Origin: Palaemon carinicauda
Taxonomy: Eukaryota > Arthropoda > Malacostraca > Decapoda > Palaemonidae
Direction of reading: 5' to 3'
Length of the DNA: 64,000 nucleotides
Assembly: GCF_036898095.1 (NCBI RefSeq)
Contig: NC_090765.1
Span: 29,644,460 to 29,708,459, forward strand
The position numbers were made by a program, and so were the translations under genes. Position 1 is the stretch's first letter; every line of letters begins with the position of its first letter. Below are positions 10,937 to 23,700 of this stretch, piece after piece. The notes beneath the pieces were generated by a model, which saw only the letters and a program-made list of their open reading frames with translations, had not been told where the DNA came from and searched no databases.

Positions 10937-12200
10937 TGACAAATGGATGATCTTAAGCTTATACATAGTTTTTCAAACTTTTCAATGTTATTTAAAAAGA
11001 AATTAAAATTCAAACCAATGATGAAAAACAAAAACTCATTTCAAAACTGGGTTTACTTTAAAATACAGCCTTTTCACACACAAATCTCAAAATATGTTCT
11101 ATTTAACATTGTGTGTGACACGACTTATAACATATTGGTGTGTATAATCTCAAAAAAAAATGATAATGACTTAACTTCATATGAACAGAAGTGATCGTAT
11201 TGCTGTATGGAGTTTATGTAAAATTTTGACATGGTTTCACAGTTTAGAATTTTAATAGGAGTTTTCTATTTAGCACGACTTGTTTATATTCGTCAGCTGG
11301 GGAACGTTCATGACAGTAGAATAGAGAACGTTTATTCCATGAATTAACATATCGAAAATATTTATTAGAAATAATACTTGAATAGCTTTGAAATTTGCTG
11401 TATATGTATAATGGTAGCCCAATTGTATGAAATTATAACTACTGTAGATGTTTTCACCTAACAAATAAATGAAAATGTCAGAGGTAGTTCAGGTGAAGCA
11501 GCTTATGAACGCAGAAGTCAAGGTCTCCATAGACATATGTTACTGTGGTTTTAGATTGATCAGAATTCAGAATGCCGCCGAGGTTCAGATTCAGTTTGGG
11601 GAGTTACTGTTAGTGTGTTAATTTTCAATAATCATGCATACGAAAGCAGTGACTCGTATAAATGAGCCAGTTTTGTCCTTTTTAGAAGGAAACAAAAGAT
11701 TCAGGTACATAATGGATGCGCATCCTTAACGCGGAGAAATATCCAAATAATTATATTATATCTATGAATACGAGAAATGTCAAGTTTTTTGTTTTGTTTT
11801 GGTTACCTGGTGTGGGGCTACCCGTGGATGGCCCTACTTTTGTTATGGTCTGCTTTAGGTTGGAGCTTTCCAAGTGACAGAATTTATTAGGTAAGAACTA
11901 TATGGTATTGGTATTTAATTTCGTGGCAATAGCCTACCTGAAGTTTTCACTAACTCGAAAGTAGCAGTATATCAGTCTTTAAGTAAGTCCACTCTAGGAT
12001 ACCAGGTAACATTGTATATACTTGGCGAAGGTATTTACTAACCTACATTAATTTGAGGCATTTTGGTACTTTGATTTCTCACCAGATACATTAACGATAT
12101 AATTTCCAACTGATTAGCATATATTTTTATCATTATTTGTGGAAACCAATGATTTTGTGTCCCCTTCCCTTTACATGTAATAGGTATAGGGGAACCTTCA
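10937..12200. other. Stretch without recognised gene
   Basis: AT-rich sequence; an 83-codon frame at 10943 is Lys/Asn/Phe-rich and unlike any known protein. No repeat recognised. Confidence 0.5.
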
Positions 12201-12301
12201 TTTGTTTATTTCCTTGTTTCCTTTCCTCACTAGGCTATTTTTCCCTGTTGGAGCCCCTGGGCTTATAGCATCTTGCTTTTCCAACTAGGGTTGTAGCTTG
12301 G

Positions 12302-12344
<43 letters not shown>
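12201..12344 (+). repeat. TAA-tailed interspersed repeat, copy 4
   Basis: Same core block as at 424, again ending in (TAA)n of about 14 units. The first bases match copy 1 upstream of the core (TATTTCCTTRTTTCCTTTCC), showing the shared unit is at least 110 bp. Confidence 0.8.
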
Positions 12345-12345
<1 letters not shown>

Positions 12346-12825
12346 CTATTGGGGAAATGGGGACTGTGTGTGTAGTAACCCAATATGATTGGACTGTGTT
12401 ACACCAGTCATAAATGACAAATACATAGATTACACTTCGACCAGTTGGAAAAATACATATATTTTGTGTTGTCAGTAACTATCCTACAAATTTGTGTAAA
12501 GAACAAAAATGGATATTGTTGTAGTGTATTACAGGGCAATGTAACCTAGGCAAAAAACTACATTTTTCTATAGAAAAAGTTCCGCTCTTCGAAAATGACA
12601 CTCGTTCCCGTCGCAAATGAACAGTTTCAGAAATATATATATCTATATCCTACGCTAATGTTAGCAATCTCTGTGTAACATTGGTAACGTGTAACATTGC
12701 TAATATAAGCGTTCGCAGTACATACGTTCTTGACGTGTGAATTGATTCGGAAATTGAACAAGTCATTATATTTAAACATTTTAACAGGAAACATATAACA
12801 AGAGACCTTATATTTAAACATTTTA

Positions 12826-13022
12826 ACAGAAAATATGTTTTCCTGTAGAAAATAATGTGATTTAACTGGTTTTCACCTTCATTTCAGTCGTAATAACAGC
12901 AACCAGTTCGGCTACTTAAAGCTAGTCGAACTGGTTGTTCTGTTTGTTTGTGGTTGAAATGAAGGTCAAATTCGGTCAAATCACGTTATTTACTACAGGA
13001 AAACATATATTTTCTGTTCGAA
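12826..13022. mobile_element. Imperfect 95-bp palindrome, likely fold-back element
   Basis: The left arm (about 12826-12920) and right arm (about 12927-13022) are inverted copies with scattered mismatches around a very short loop; compare AACTGGTTTTCACCTTCATT with its complement at 12955-12980. A 39-bp direct duplication (12769-12793 and 12808-12832) adjoins the left edge. It is unrelated in sequence to the fold-back at 5046. Confidence 0.7.
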
Positions 13023-13559
13023 ATGAAAATCTGTAATACAGTAAAACTTTACCCAAAAATGTATGAAGGCTAATTACAGGAATACTCTCTTATCTATAGT
13101 TATTCAAATTGAAGCTGGCCGTTGATCGGCGGCCTTTCTCAAAATACTTAGTGGAGGAATCCTGTTCTTTCGATCACTTTCCTTTACGAGTCTTAAAACA
13201 AACACACATGAAGTTAAGCTGGATTAAACACTTGGGGGATGTTTTAATTTTAAGACCTTGTGAGTCATGGGAAATGGTTGGTTTCTTATAGGTAAACTAC
13301 AATCCTTAGTTATTTTCATTCCCTATTCTATTTATTTATTTATTCCTGTATATTTATTATTTACATATATTTTGTATCATTTTTGTATAAATGGATAAAG
13401 TAAATACTGATGTATATATATTGATGTTATACATAGCATCTTTTAATACGCTTCTTTTCTTTTGAAGGAAAACAAAAACAGTTGTTTATTTATTTATATA
13501 TTCTGCACCAGTACGTAAATAAATTCTTGGTAAAAAACATTGGCTTTAATGCAAATTGT

Positions 13560-14160
13560 CGTCGTCGTCACGGGAGTCAAGATCAATTTGCACCTTCATG
13601 TTGCAAAGTCTCGACATAGCCCCAATCTTCTTTTGTTATTCTATCCAGTGATTCCTGCAGTAGTCTGACAGAATGAAATTAATTTTTCATATTGTATAGT
13701 TTTTCCAATTGGCTCCACATAAGTTCAATAGGGTTATATTGACTAAAATGGCAGTAGATGGATCAGTTTATGACTGTACACCGTTGCAATCTTGTCAGTG
13801 CCATACAGTACATATTATCTGTGCTCCGTGTATGCTTTTTGACCATTTGTAGCAGTTCTCGGTAGATGTATTATACTTTAATTACTAGCGAAACTGGAAT
13901 TTGCTATAAGGAATGGACGAGTACTGACTAGTTTGCCATTTTTCTCTATATGTTTAATAGCGGTGGAGTATAATACTGTAACTTACATATCGGTAGATTG
14001 AAATTGATTACTTTTGGGAGACTAATGGTGAGTTTATGCACATTCGTTGCTTGCACTTGCTTTTCTGTATTTTGTATGACATAATCGTTACCTGGCTTTT
14101 TTAACCAATTGCGAGCTTCCAAATGTTTATGCACAAGTTTCCTGATATGCTATTGTTCTA
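13560..14160 (-). pseudogene. Fossil DDE transposase (IS630/Tc1-like 'DDE_3' type)
   Basis: On the minus strand a segment near 13690-13755 reads CHFSQYNPIELMWSQLEK. That is the classic block surrounding the last catalytic acid of Tc1/IS630-like DDE transposases (xxYNPIExxW). Downstream, a segment with IT-EDW-like spacing and an Asp-rich end (GTCGTCGTC, 13559-13569) fits the C-terminus of arthropod members. Upstream on the same strand, 13946-14134 encodes an EARNWLKK-type segment usual before the catalytic core. Several stops and frame changes make it non-functional. No terminal repeats were found. Confidence 0.6.
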
Positions 14161-14572
14161 CAACAGCCAATTTTTACCTTCCTCCCCTTTAGTTTCAGCT
14201 AGACCACCATCACATACAGACGTCTTCAAGAAGGAAGTACAATCGATTTTGAAATTTAGTATAATTTAATCTGTGTCGGCAATTGATTATGATAAACATT
14301 TTCTCCCGTTCAATGTACTGTATAGCTATTGTTGCTCATATTAAAATAAAAAATATCTCGGAAATAGTGATCCAGGGGGCTGATGGGCACAGTACATCTA
14401 TATGCCGCTTGCCAGAACATAGGAGCAGTGAGATTTTATTTTCAAGTGTTAGTTTTCCAATTCGGCAATATTGCTTAGTGTAAAGTTAAATTTTATGAAT
14501 TCTACGCTACTGTATACATTTTTCTTCTGTTTACAGTACTTATAAAAATACAGAATATATTTACTTACTTAG

Positions 14573-14724
14573 GTGAATGTTGTGGTCAAGATGGAAGATC
14601 TACTGAAACAAACTCAAGCACTGGATATAGGTGACCAACAAAAACTACTCTCTAGTCTCATAAGAAGTTCCTCTCCAGACGTACAACTGTCGTTGTTGCT
14701 TCCGGGCATTACTGCTGCCTCAAG
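14573..14724 (+). CDS. FBXW2: FBXW2 exon 1 (first coding exon)
   Basis: An AG acceptor (14571-14572) precedes 18 bases of leader and the ATG at 14591, so an upstream non-coding exon is likely but was not located. Coding sequence 14591-14724 encodes residues 1-44 plus two bases of codon 45. The donor is AAG/GTAGGT. The segment resembles the helical N-terminus of FBXW2. Confidence 0.85.
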
Positions 14725-17700
14725 GTAGGTACAGTATTCAGTTTACTTGTCTGTTATTAAAATCTTATGAAGAAAAATTGCAGTAGTTATACAGTACAGT
14801 AATGACAAAACCTGCACTTTTGCAAGTTCATTGACCCCACTGACTTTTGAACCTCAACTGTAAACAAATGTAATGATGTCACCATATCATGTTGTATATC
14901 ACCAGATATTTGTACAATTTGGCACTAGTTTCATGCAGAATGGATAAAAATTGACCAATATAACAAAATTAAATTTTTGACCTTTTTATGACCTTTATCA
15001 TTTTGTATATCACAAGATAGGCAATTGAATCATGAACATTTTGGCACTAGTTTTGTATAAATCATATAGAAATTGATCTTCCTCCTCTTTGTCTGCATCT
15101 TTTCCCAATTTATGTGTGGTAGATGTTTTTGGCCAGCGTTCTCCATCTACCTCTATAAAATTGATCACGATATACCAAAGAGGTTTTTACCTTTGACCCA
15201 AACGATCCCAACATCTAATCCAATTGCTATTGTTATGCAAACAAATTGGAAAACAATGGCTGTGTAATGACAAAACTTGTGCTTTTTGTAAGTTCAGTGA
15301 CCCTGCTGACCATTTAACCCTAACCGGTAACAAGGGTAATGATGTTAACATATCATGCTGTATATTACAACATAGGCCATTGAATTATGCACATTTTGGG
15401 ACTAGTTTCAAGCAAATTGGATAAAAATTGACCAGTATACAGCAAAAAGATGTTTTTGACTTTTGACCCAATCATGATTCATATCACAAGATTGGCAGTT
15501 GAATTATGCTTTTTTTTTTATTTAATTTTATATGTCGAGGCTCGATGTTGAGAACAACGTAAGATTGAGTAAAAAGCATAACGCGGTTCTTAATTTTGCA
15601 TTTATTTTTGAAAGATGACCAAAATAAAGTCAGAACTGATGTCTGCTGAATCAATGTAAATGGATCATACAGGACAGTACGGTAGTGCACGGTACTGTAT
15701 ATTAATCTGTAAATAGCTTTACCAGTAAATATACTCTCTTACTTATATAGTACCAGGGTGAGACTTACGAGAGAGTTTTGTTCAGGTTTTTGCTATCTAT
15801 AAATGTATGAACTTTTAACTTGTGGATTTCTTGTCCTCTTGCAGTTATGTGAAGTGGCGGCTTGTTACGCTCTTTGCGGGTCAAGATACTCCAGATCTTT
15901 TCACATTGTTACCACCAGAATTACAAGTTTCCATTCTAGTCTACATAGATGGCATTAGTCTTCTGCAAGCATCTCAGGTCTCCAAGGAGTGGAATAGGTA
16001 TTGTAACTGATTATTGATTAACGGTTATACTGTACCTTATATAATACTGTACTCTATGTTAATTTGGGTCCACAGATCAAAAAAAGCTAAACTACATTTG
16101 TTCCTGCACAAATACAAACCCTGTGCTATTCATAGGGGTACTGTATTACTTTCGGCGAAGCTGAAAGACGAGCCATGATAATTTTACCAAGGGATAACCA
16201 CCCCAACTGCTAGTTAACTGGTGAGCATTGGGGATAGCAACTACCCTGCTCACTTACATACCTGGGCTGAGCACCCAGTTTACTTTCTGACTCTGTAGAG
16301 GACGGTCATAGTGCCGCTCTCTCCCACAAAGATTGCCATTTGATTGTTTAAATAGTTTTCTATTTTCCTTATTCATTTATATATATGAAAACATACTCTT
16401 ATGTTTTTATATATATGTAACTTTTTTTTACAGTGCTGGGGAGTCGTCATTGTGTTGATACTACTACTCCCTTACTATGCCGCTCCCTCTTATGTGGAGG
16501 GCCAGTAGGTCCTCGGCGGCGGTAAACCTTTCCTGTTCTCGGGTTAGGTGGCGCTCCCATTTAGTTTCTTCAGTATTCAAGTTGAATTTAATAACTGCTT
16601 GTAATTTAACTTTTATTTTTCCTCAGATAGTGATACCGTTCTTCGTTCGCCTAAAGCAGTCGACGTATAAAGCAGATCCTTTCGTTCCTGTGGATTCGGC
16701 TGCTCCGGTCACAGTCCTGCACTACTGTGGCAGCTCGTGAAGTGAAGTCCAAGGCAAGGTCCTCCTTCAGGAGAACTTTTCTCTCGTCCACAAGAGAGAT
16801 TGTTCAGTGACCAACATGTGTTGTATGCTTATGCTTTTTTCCCCTAGGGCTGGGAGAAAGCTAGTCCTAGGTGATATCTTCCTTCGGGAGAACTTTTCTC
16901 TCATTTTCAAGAAAATGCTTATGACCAGCTTTTTGTGACAGAGCAGACTCCCTTTCCGGAGGGTCATGCATGTTGTTCCCCTTCTGGGGTTCATCGGGAG
17001 GAGGAGTTTCTGACCCCTCTTCTCTTTGGGCTTTCTCCTCCCCCTGCAGTAGGAGATGCCCTTTTGAACCTTTGGGTTGTCACAGGTGCTGCTGCCTGTG
17101 TGTCTGACTTTGGTCTCTTGTGTCTGACACCGAAGACGCTTCTCCTCCAGGGGCGGTAGGACAGCAAAGTCCTAGGCATGTTCCTCCTCCAGGGGAGCAT
17201 CTCTCTCATTGCGAAAAAGAATTCGTTATTGTCACCCATCTCTGTATGCTTACGCTTCTCCCTTAAGGGCACGGGTAGGGCGCTGTCCTTAGCGACGTTC
17301 TCTTTAGGGAGAGGAAGTTCTTGAGCTTGAGCAGTCTTTCCCTTGGGTGGGTTCTATAATACATTCCCTATCGGAGGTTCGTCGGGTGGAGGAGTTGTTG
17401 ACCCCCCCATCCTGGGCGTGCTCTTCCCCCAACGGTAGGAGACACCTTTTCGAACCCTCGGGTTCAAGTCACGATGTTCCTTCGGGGTCTCCTGATGGTC
17501 ACACATTGGCCTTGCGTTACCACAAGCCTTCGGGCTCTCACAAGTCAGGATCTTCGGGTCTTCGGGCTTGCGGGACACTGAGCCTTCGGGCTCTGGTTAC
17601 GTTGAACCTTCGAGTTCTCATGACACCAAGCTTTCAGGTTCAGATTAGGTGTAGCCTTCTGGCTCTCGTAACCCGGGCCTTCGAGTCTTCGGGTTCTTGC

Positions 17701-20675
17701 GGCCCGGAATCTTCAGCTTCCAGATGTGTTGAGCTCTTCGGTTATTGCAACTCTGGTTACGTTGAGCCTTTGGGGTTTCTTGCCTCCTGTCACACTAAGC
17801 CTTCTGGTTCTCGTGGCCCAGAATCTTCGGGTTCCTGTTGCATTGGAGCTTCAGGCTCTCGCAACCCCGGTTACGCTGAGCCCTCAGGTTCTCGATTCTC
17901 AGATCTTTTGTGTTTCCGTTGCGTTGAGCCTTCAGGCTCTCACAACCCCGGTAACGCTGAGCCATCAGTTCTCGTGGCCTGTATCCTTTTAGTTCCAGTT
18001 ACGTAAGCCTTCGGGCTCTCATAACCCAGAGTCTTTGTCTCCGGTTGTGCTTGCCTTTGGGCTCTCCTAACCCTGGTCACGTTAAGCCTTTGGGTTCTTG
18101 TGACCTGTGTCACGCTGAGCCTATGTGCTTTCGTGTCACTTGTTACGCTGAGCCTTTGGTCTCTCGTGCCACCCGTTACGTTGAGCACTCGGGTTCTTGT
18201 AACCTGGAGCCTTTGGGCTCTTGTAGCGTGCGTTATGCTGAGCCTCTCGGCTCTCGTGCTACCCATGACGTTAAGCCTTCAGGCTCTCGTAACCTGGAGT
18301 CTTAGGTCCTCTGTTGCATGAGCCTTCGGGCTCTCGAGACCTGCGTCATGCTGAGCCTTCGGGCTCTCGTATTGTGTGTTAAGCTGAGCCTTCGAGCTCT
18401 TGTATCCCAAGTTATGCTGTGCCTTTGAGCTCTCGTGACTGGTGTTAGGCTGAACCCGTGTGCTCATGTAACCTTCGTTATGAAGAGCCTTAAGGTTCAT
18501 GTGACAAGAAATTCCTAATTGAGCTTTCAGGATCTCGTGATGCGCTGAGCCTTCCGGCTCTCGTTTTGTCAGTTACACTGAGCCCCCGGGCTCTCGTAAC
18601 CCTCGTGGATCTTTGGGTCCTCATCACACGGACCCTATAGGCTCACGCAACAAGGTTCTCAACCAATTTTCGAGTTTAAATTACATAGAACCCCTAGGTC
18701 CTCGTCGTGCCGAATCTCACGGTTTGCTCAACCCAGAGTTTAATCTAATAGCTCCTTGGTTTACCCTCCCCCAACCCCGGCGTTTGGTCATCCAGTCTAT
18801 GCTCATTCCTAAGCTGTATTACACAGCAGAAGAGAGTCGCGCGACGAAACACCCTCGCATGATGAAGCAGCGCCGTGTGATTTGTAACGTCATTCTACAC
18901 CCCCAGCTGATCGCTATGCATCAGCATGTCTGCTTTTGCTAGCTCCGTTCCTTTCATTTTTGGACGAACCACCATCACCATCCCCCCACCCCACCCACTA
19001 CTAGTAGTTGTTGTCGCAGGCGGCTCGTGATCATCTCTTGTCACTGAGAAATCCTCTACGACATAAGCGTCAATATCACTATCGCCGGGACAGAAGCACT
19101 GCAGGAAGAATTTTTATTTACCAGTTCAATTTCTTCTGGCAGGTTTAGCCTGCATCAGACGATAATTTTCTCGCCAGCGAGAGAGTTACATGGCAACCCC
19201 ATACAAACCGGTCTAATGTATGAGTTTTGTTGAGCAAACTCTCACATACAAGACTACACCCTTTATGGGAAGCTTTCATTCCTGAGAAGCTTTCATAACT
19301 TTAACAGGCGTTTATTAAAACTTCACAAAAGGCCATAAGAACTCCTTCTGGGAAACATGCAGTCTCTCCAAGAAAAAAACCTCAAGGTTATTGCCACAAA
19401 CACGGTTTCTACTGATTTTTGGAGTCGACCGCATGCTGTTATTGAACGATTTTTCGTTTTACGAGATAGTCATCCGAGACTTTTTATTTAGTTTACCCTT
19501 ATAGGGTCATTGTCTCAAGCTTTTAGTCCCAAGGGTGCTGTGTTATCTTACGTTTATGAACGATAGCAACAAATGTTGTCAACTTCTCTTTACATTACGA
19601 ATGTTACAAACCCTGCCCACAAGGGAGCTAGACAACTTTGTCAGTATGAAGCTTGGCAAGCCCCTCCCACAAGGAGGATATGCAAACCAGCGGAGGAATA
19701 ATTTCTACCATAATTGTATGTTTTGTTTGTAGGCGTATGCGCTCACATCTTAAAAAAAGAAAAATGAAAAAAAAAAATTCTGCAGCTAGTTGATCCTCTT
19801 AACGAGAGGATGCCTTGATGAAGTCATTGAACTTTAGCTCTCAAACTGGGGAATTTTTTTTCTCAGTTTGACTAAATTTCTCTCATCCTATTTCTGTTAC
19901 TTATGACTATATCATTCTCCTTCATATTTATCAACTGTCTCCAATCTCGGTGTCAAAATTCTCTAACCCATTTCACTTTCCAGATTTTCTTTTAGGGGAC
20001 ATATATGCGGGATTGGAATTTTTTTTCAAAATCAATTGTGGGAGCTGTGGTGGTCTTGCCAACTACCCGGTAATGTTTGGGTCAGTATTTCAATACTGGC
20101 ACGTGGGACTATTTTTGAACAAAAAACTTGTTCTTATGATTCCAGGGGTTGGCCTCTTTCTTAGAGATAGGACTCTCGGCATTCTGTCCGGTTTTCCTTC
20201 TACTATGATTAAAGTGGGGATGATTGTATTCTTGTAATCCTCTCGGTCCCATCAAGCGGGTTTGACATACACTTGAGCCACTCTAATCATAGTGGTACCA
20301 TTCCTTTGTGGTAGGGTAGGGAGTGAACGTTAGGGTAGCAGCTCTTGCAGGTGTCATTGGTGGAGAATTAATTCCATGAAAGGTTAATGTGATCTTCTTT
20401 GGTATTTGAGACAGTCTTATTATTTTCTTTCGCTTGCACTTAATTTTTTTTCTTTTTTTTTCCATTATCATTATTACCTCTTCCTTCCCCCTCAAAAAGT
20501 TAATGATTAAACTTGATGGCGAACCCCAGACAATATTGACAACCTCTGCTGATTTATTTAAGGAAAGTTCTATTGACGACTTAGGAACAAAAATGGACCC
20601 CTCTACTTATCTTTCAAAACCAAATAAGTCGGATAACAGGGAAACTTCAATTTTACGAATAGAACTTACCTGGAA

Positions 20676-20712
<37 letters not shown>

Positions 20713-23700
20713 CTATAGTCTCTGTCGTCTGGCAGATTTTTCAAAACTCGGGGCAACCGCCAAGTGGTGGTTGTCCGGTTAGGTGGTTAACAACCCTTAC
20801 AGGGTGGTACTTGGAATCATTCCTGTTTTCTGTTCCTCAGATCATTTCTGGCGGTTGGACTGACAACATCGTTATTGGTCCGCCATCGGAGTTTTTCTCT
20901 CGCTTTCCCTGTGTCGCTGTATTGGACTTATTTTTGGTGAAGTATACTGACCTGTGGATTGGCAATTGCTTTTGTGATTTATTCTTTTGACTTTTTTTGA
21001 GTACGATGTCTGATAAACTTCATTTTCGAGTTTGTGTGAATGAGGAATGCAAGGTAAGGTTACCGAAAGTTTCGGTGGACTCTCACACTGTTTGTTTGGG
21101 GTGCAGGGGTTTTGAGTGTGCCCTGGATAAAAGATGCAAAGAATGTGAGGGTTTGGACGAAAAGAAATGGTTGGAAATAAAACGCTATGTGCGTTAGTTA
21201 GAATTAGATAAAGTCAGGAGGGCTTCTAAATCTAAATCTAAGTCTGCTAGTGATGTTAGCCTAGACATTTCTTTTGACCCCGCAATTCCTACTTCTGTAG
21301 AAGTTGAACCTTCTCCTGAGGTAGTAGCCCCTGCTCCTTCTACAGGAACGGTAACTGTGGATGACCCTCAGTACGCCAGGATGGTGGCTGAAATGAAGGC
21401 TCTCAAGGACCAGCTTGCAGCCTTGAAAGGTAAGAGTGCAAGTGAGATTAGTACTTGTGAAAGTGCAGTGGAGGTGGCGACTGATCGAACCTGTCACGCT
21501 CCTAGGTCTAGACCTCTACCAAGCTCCCAGGACTAAGGGAGAAGGTACATCGACGGCCGCAAGGGAGTGAGAGGCACGTATCCTTGGTCAGCCGTCGCCT
21601 GAAGCAGTCCTGTTGCTATTTCCCAGGCTGGTCATGACCGCCACGGAAAAGGCGTATCGGAAGTGATACTGTAGTGTCTTCCCCGAGCCCCTCTCCTAGA
21701 CGCAGATGGCAGTATGAGGCTTCGAGGCCGACCAAGAGAAGGTGGATACAGCAAGCTGATCAGACCCGTTCTCGCTTTCCCCTTTCAAGTAGCCCGGAAC
21801 CTTTACCTTCCGACGATGACTGGAACGCCTCTCCAGCGAAAAGGTTTAAACCTAGATCGGACGTTTCTCCGCAGGACGATGGAAGGAAGGAGAGATCTCC
21901 TCTTCCTTCAGGTTACGGGGGACCCTCAAGAGAACCTTCTCCTGCTACCAGCGTGACTCAGCAGCCTTTGCCTTCAGAATCGCGAGACCCAGCAGCGGTT
22001 GCGAAATCTTTTATGACTGTTATGCAAGAACAGCTGGTGTCACTTGTTCAGGCTTTTAGCCGCCCTCCCCCCCAGTCGGGCAGGCGTAAGGACGACAAAT
22101 TACCAGTGAAGAAATCGGCTAGTAAGAGGGAATGAAGTTCCTCTCCCTTGCAGGACAGACAGGACCGTTCTCACGGTGAGGGGAGGATACATTACTCCTC
22201 TCCCAGGGAAACGCGCCGCGATTCGTCAAGCGCTCGACGCCGCGTTTCTCCTTCCTCTAGATGACGACAGGAAGCTTACAACTCTCGTCGTCAGGATGCT
22301 TCCGTCTCCCGCTCGCGATGTCAGGACGCATCCAGCCTGCCTCTCTAGGATACTGCCATCTCGCGATGTCAGGACGCATCCAGCTCTCGACGCAAGGACG
22401 CATCCAGCTCTCTATGTCAGGACGCATCCTCCTCTCGACGGAAGGACGCTTCTAGTCCTCACCGACAGGACGCATCCGGCGATCTGCTTTACTGCTCGGA
22501 TGCTGGTGAATAGCTGGAAGGAAGTGATCCTTATGCAAGCCTGATTGAAAGTAATCGGGATGTTAACAGAACCTCCGACTTAGTTCCTTCACCCCAAAGG
22601 GAGACAGAGTTGGAAGGAATGCAAAACTTGGAGGATATTTCGGAGGCTGAAGATAAACCTGCTAATGCGGGTGCTGACTATAAGGTTCTCTCTCGCTCCC
22701 TCCTTGAGCTGTATGGAGAGGAGTTTAAACCTGCTGCCCCTCGTTCTCCTCAGTCGCAGTTCAGCAGGAAGAAGTCGAAGAAGCAGTCAGCTTTCATCAA
22801 GATGAAACTGTCCATTTCGGCAAAGAAGGCTCTCGCTAGGATCGATGACTGGCTGAAGGAGCGTAGGCAAGCAGTGAAGACCACCTTCTCGTTTCCACCA
22901 GCTCGACTTGCATGTAAGGCGGGCATGTGATATGAGACTGGAGAAGCTCTTGGCCTGGGAGTTCCTGCCTCCTCCCATGGGGACTTCTCCAGCATTGTAG
23001 ATTCATCCAAAAGACATGCCCTTAACTCTGCTAAGGTGATGTGGTCTATGTCAGAGCTAGACCACCTCGTCAAGCGAATCTTCCGATCCTTCGAAGTGTT
23101 CAGCTTTGTAGACTGGGCTCTTGGTACACTGGCCAGGAAAACCGAACTCTTACAATCCACAGAAGACCTAACCAGTATTATGGCCTGTATGGATAAGGCT
23201 CTTAGAGATGGGGCAAACGAGTTGGCTTCCCTGTTCTCTGCGGGAGTTCTAAAGAAGAGGGCTCTATTATGTTCCTTTACGACCAGAGCGGTTACGATTG
23301 CACAGAAGGTGGAGCTCCTATACGCCCCTCTCTCGGAACATCTTTTTCCTGAGTCCATAGTCAGGGACATTACCCTTTCGCTGGCACAAAAAGCTACGCA
23401 AGATCTCTTGTCGCGCTCCGCAAGGAAGGCTTTACTGGTGATTCCGTCATCCTTGAAGAAGGAGGAGAGGAAAGTTCAGCAGTCCTTTCGGGGTAGAGCT
23501 CCTACTAGGACGGAGTTCAGAGGAAGAAGGCAGGAGATGGGCAGCAGAGCGAACAGAGGGTCGTTCAGGGCCCGCGCCAGGAAATGAAGTACAAATCCTC
23601 CAGACAGCGGTAGGAGCAAGGCTGTCATACTTTTGGCATGCCTGGAAGGAAGGAGGGGTGGACGCCTGGTCCCTCTCGGTCATCAGAGAGGGGTACAAGA

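Larger units (their letters stand above)
16094..19100 (+). mobile_element. DIRS-type element C, 5' half only
   Basis: The left terminal repeat (about 16094-16290) shares CAAACC..TGCTATTCATAGGGG and CGGCGAAGCTGAAAGACGAGCC with the ends of elements D and E. A polypyrimidine-ACAG sequence at 16420-16433 precedes the first coding-like stretch. Gag-like sequence in broken frames follows, dominated by the tandem array at 17440-18690. No reverse transcriptase, recombinase or right terminal repeat follows, so the copy is 3'-truncated or rearranged. The right boundary is a guess. Confidence 0.6.

Noticed and set aside
17940..18266. Minus-strand 108-codon repetitive frame
   Set aside because: The 42-bp period is a multiple of three, so both strands stay open across the array; the sense strand matches the Gag context.
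22300..22480. CRISPR-like or regulatory repeat array
   Set aside because: The 24-bp units are coding octapeptide repeats in Gag, with no spacers.
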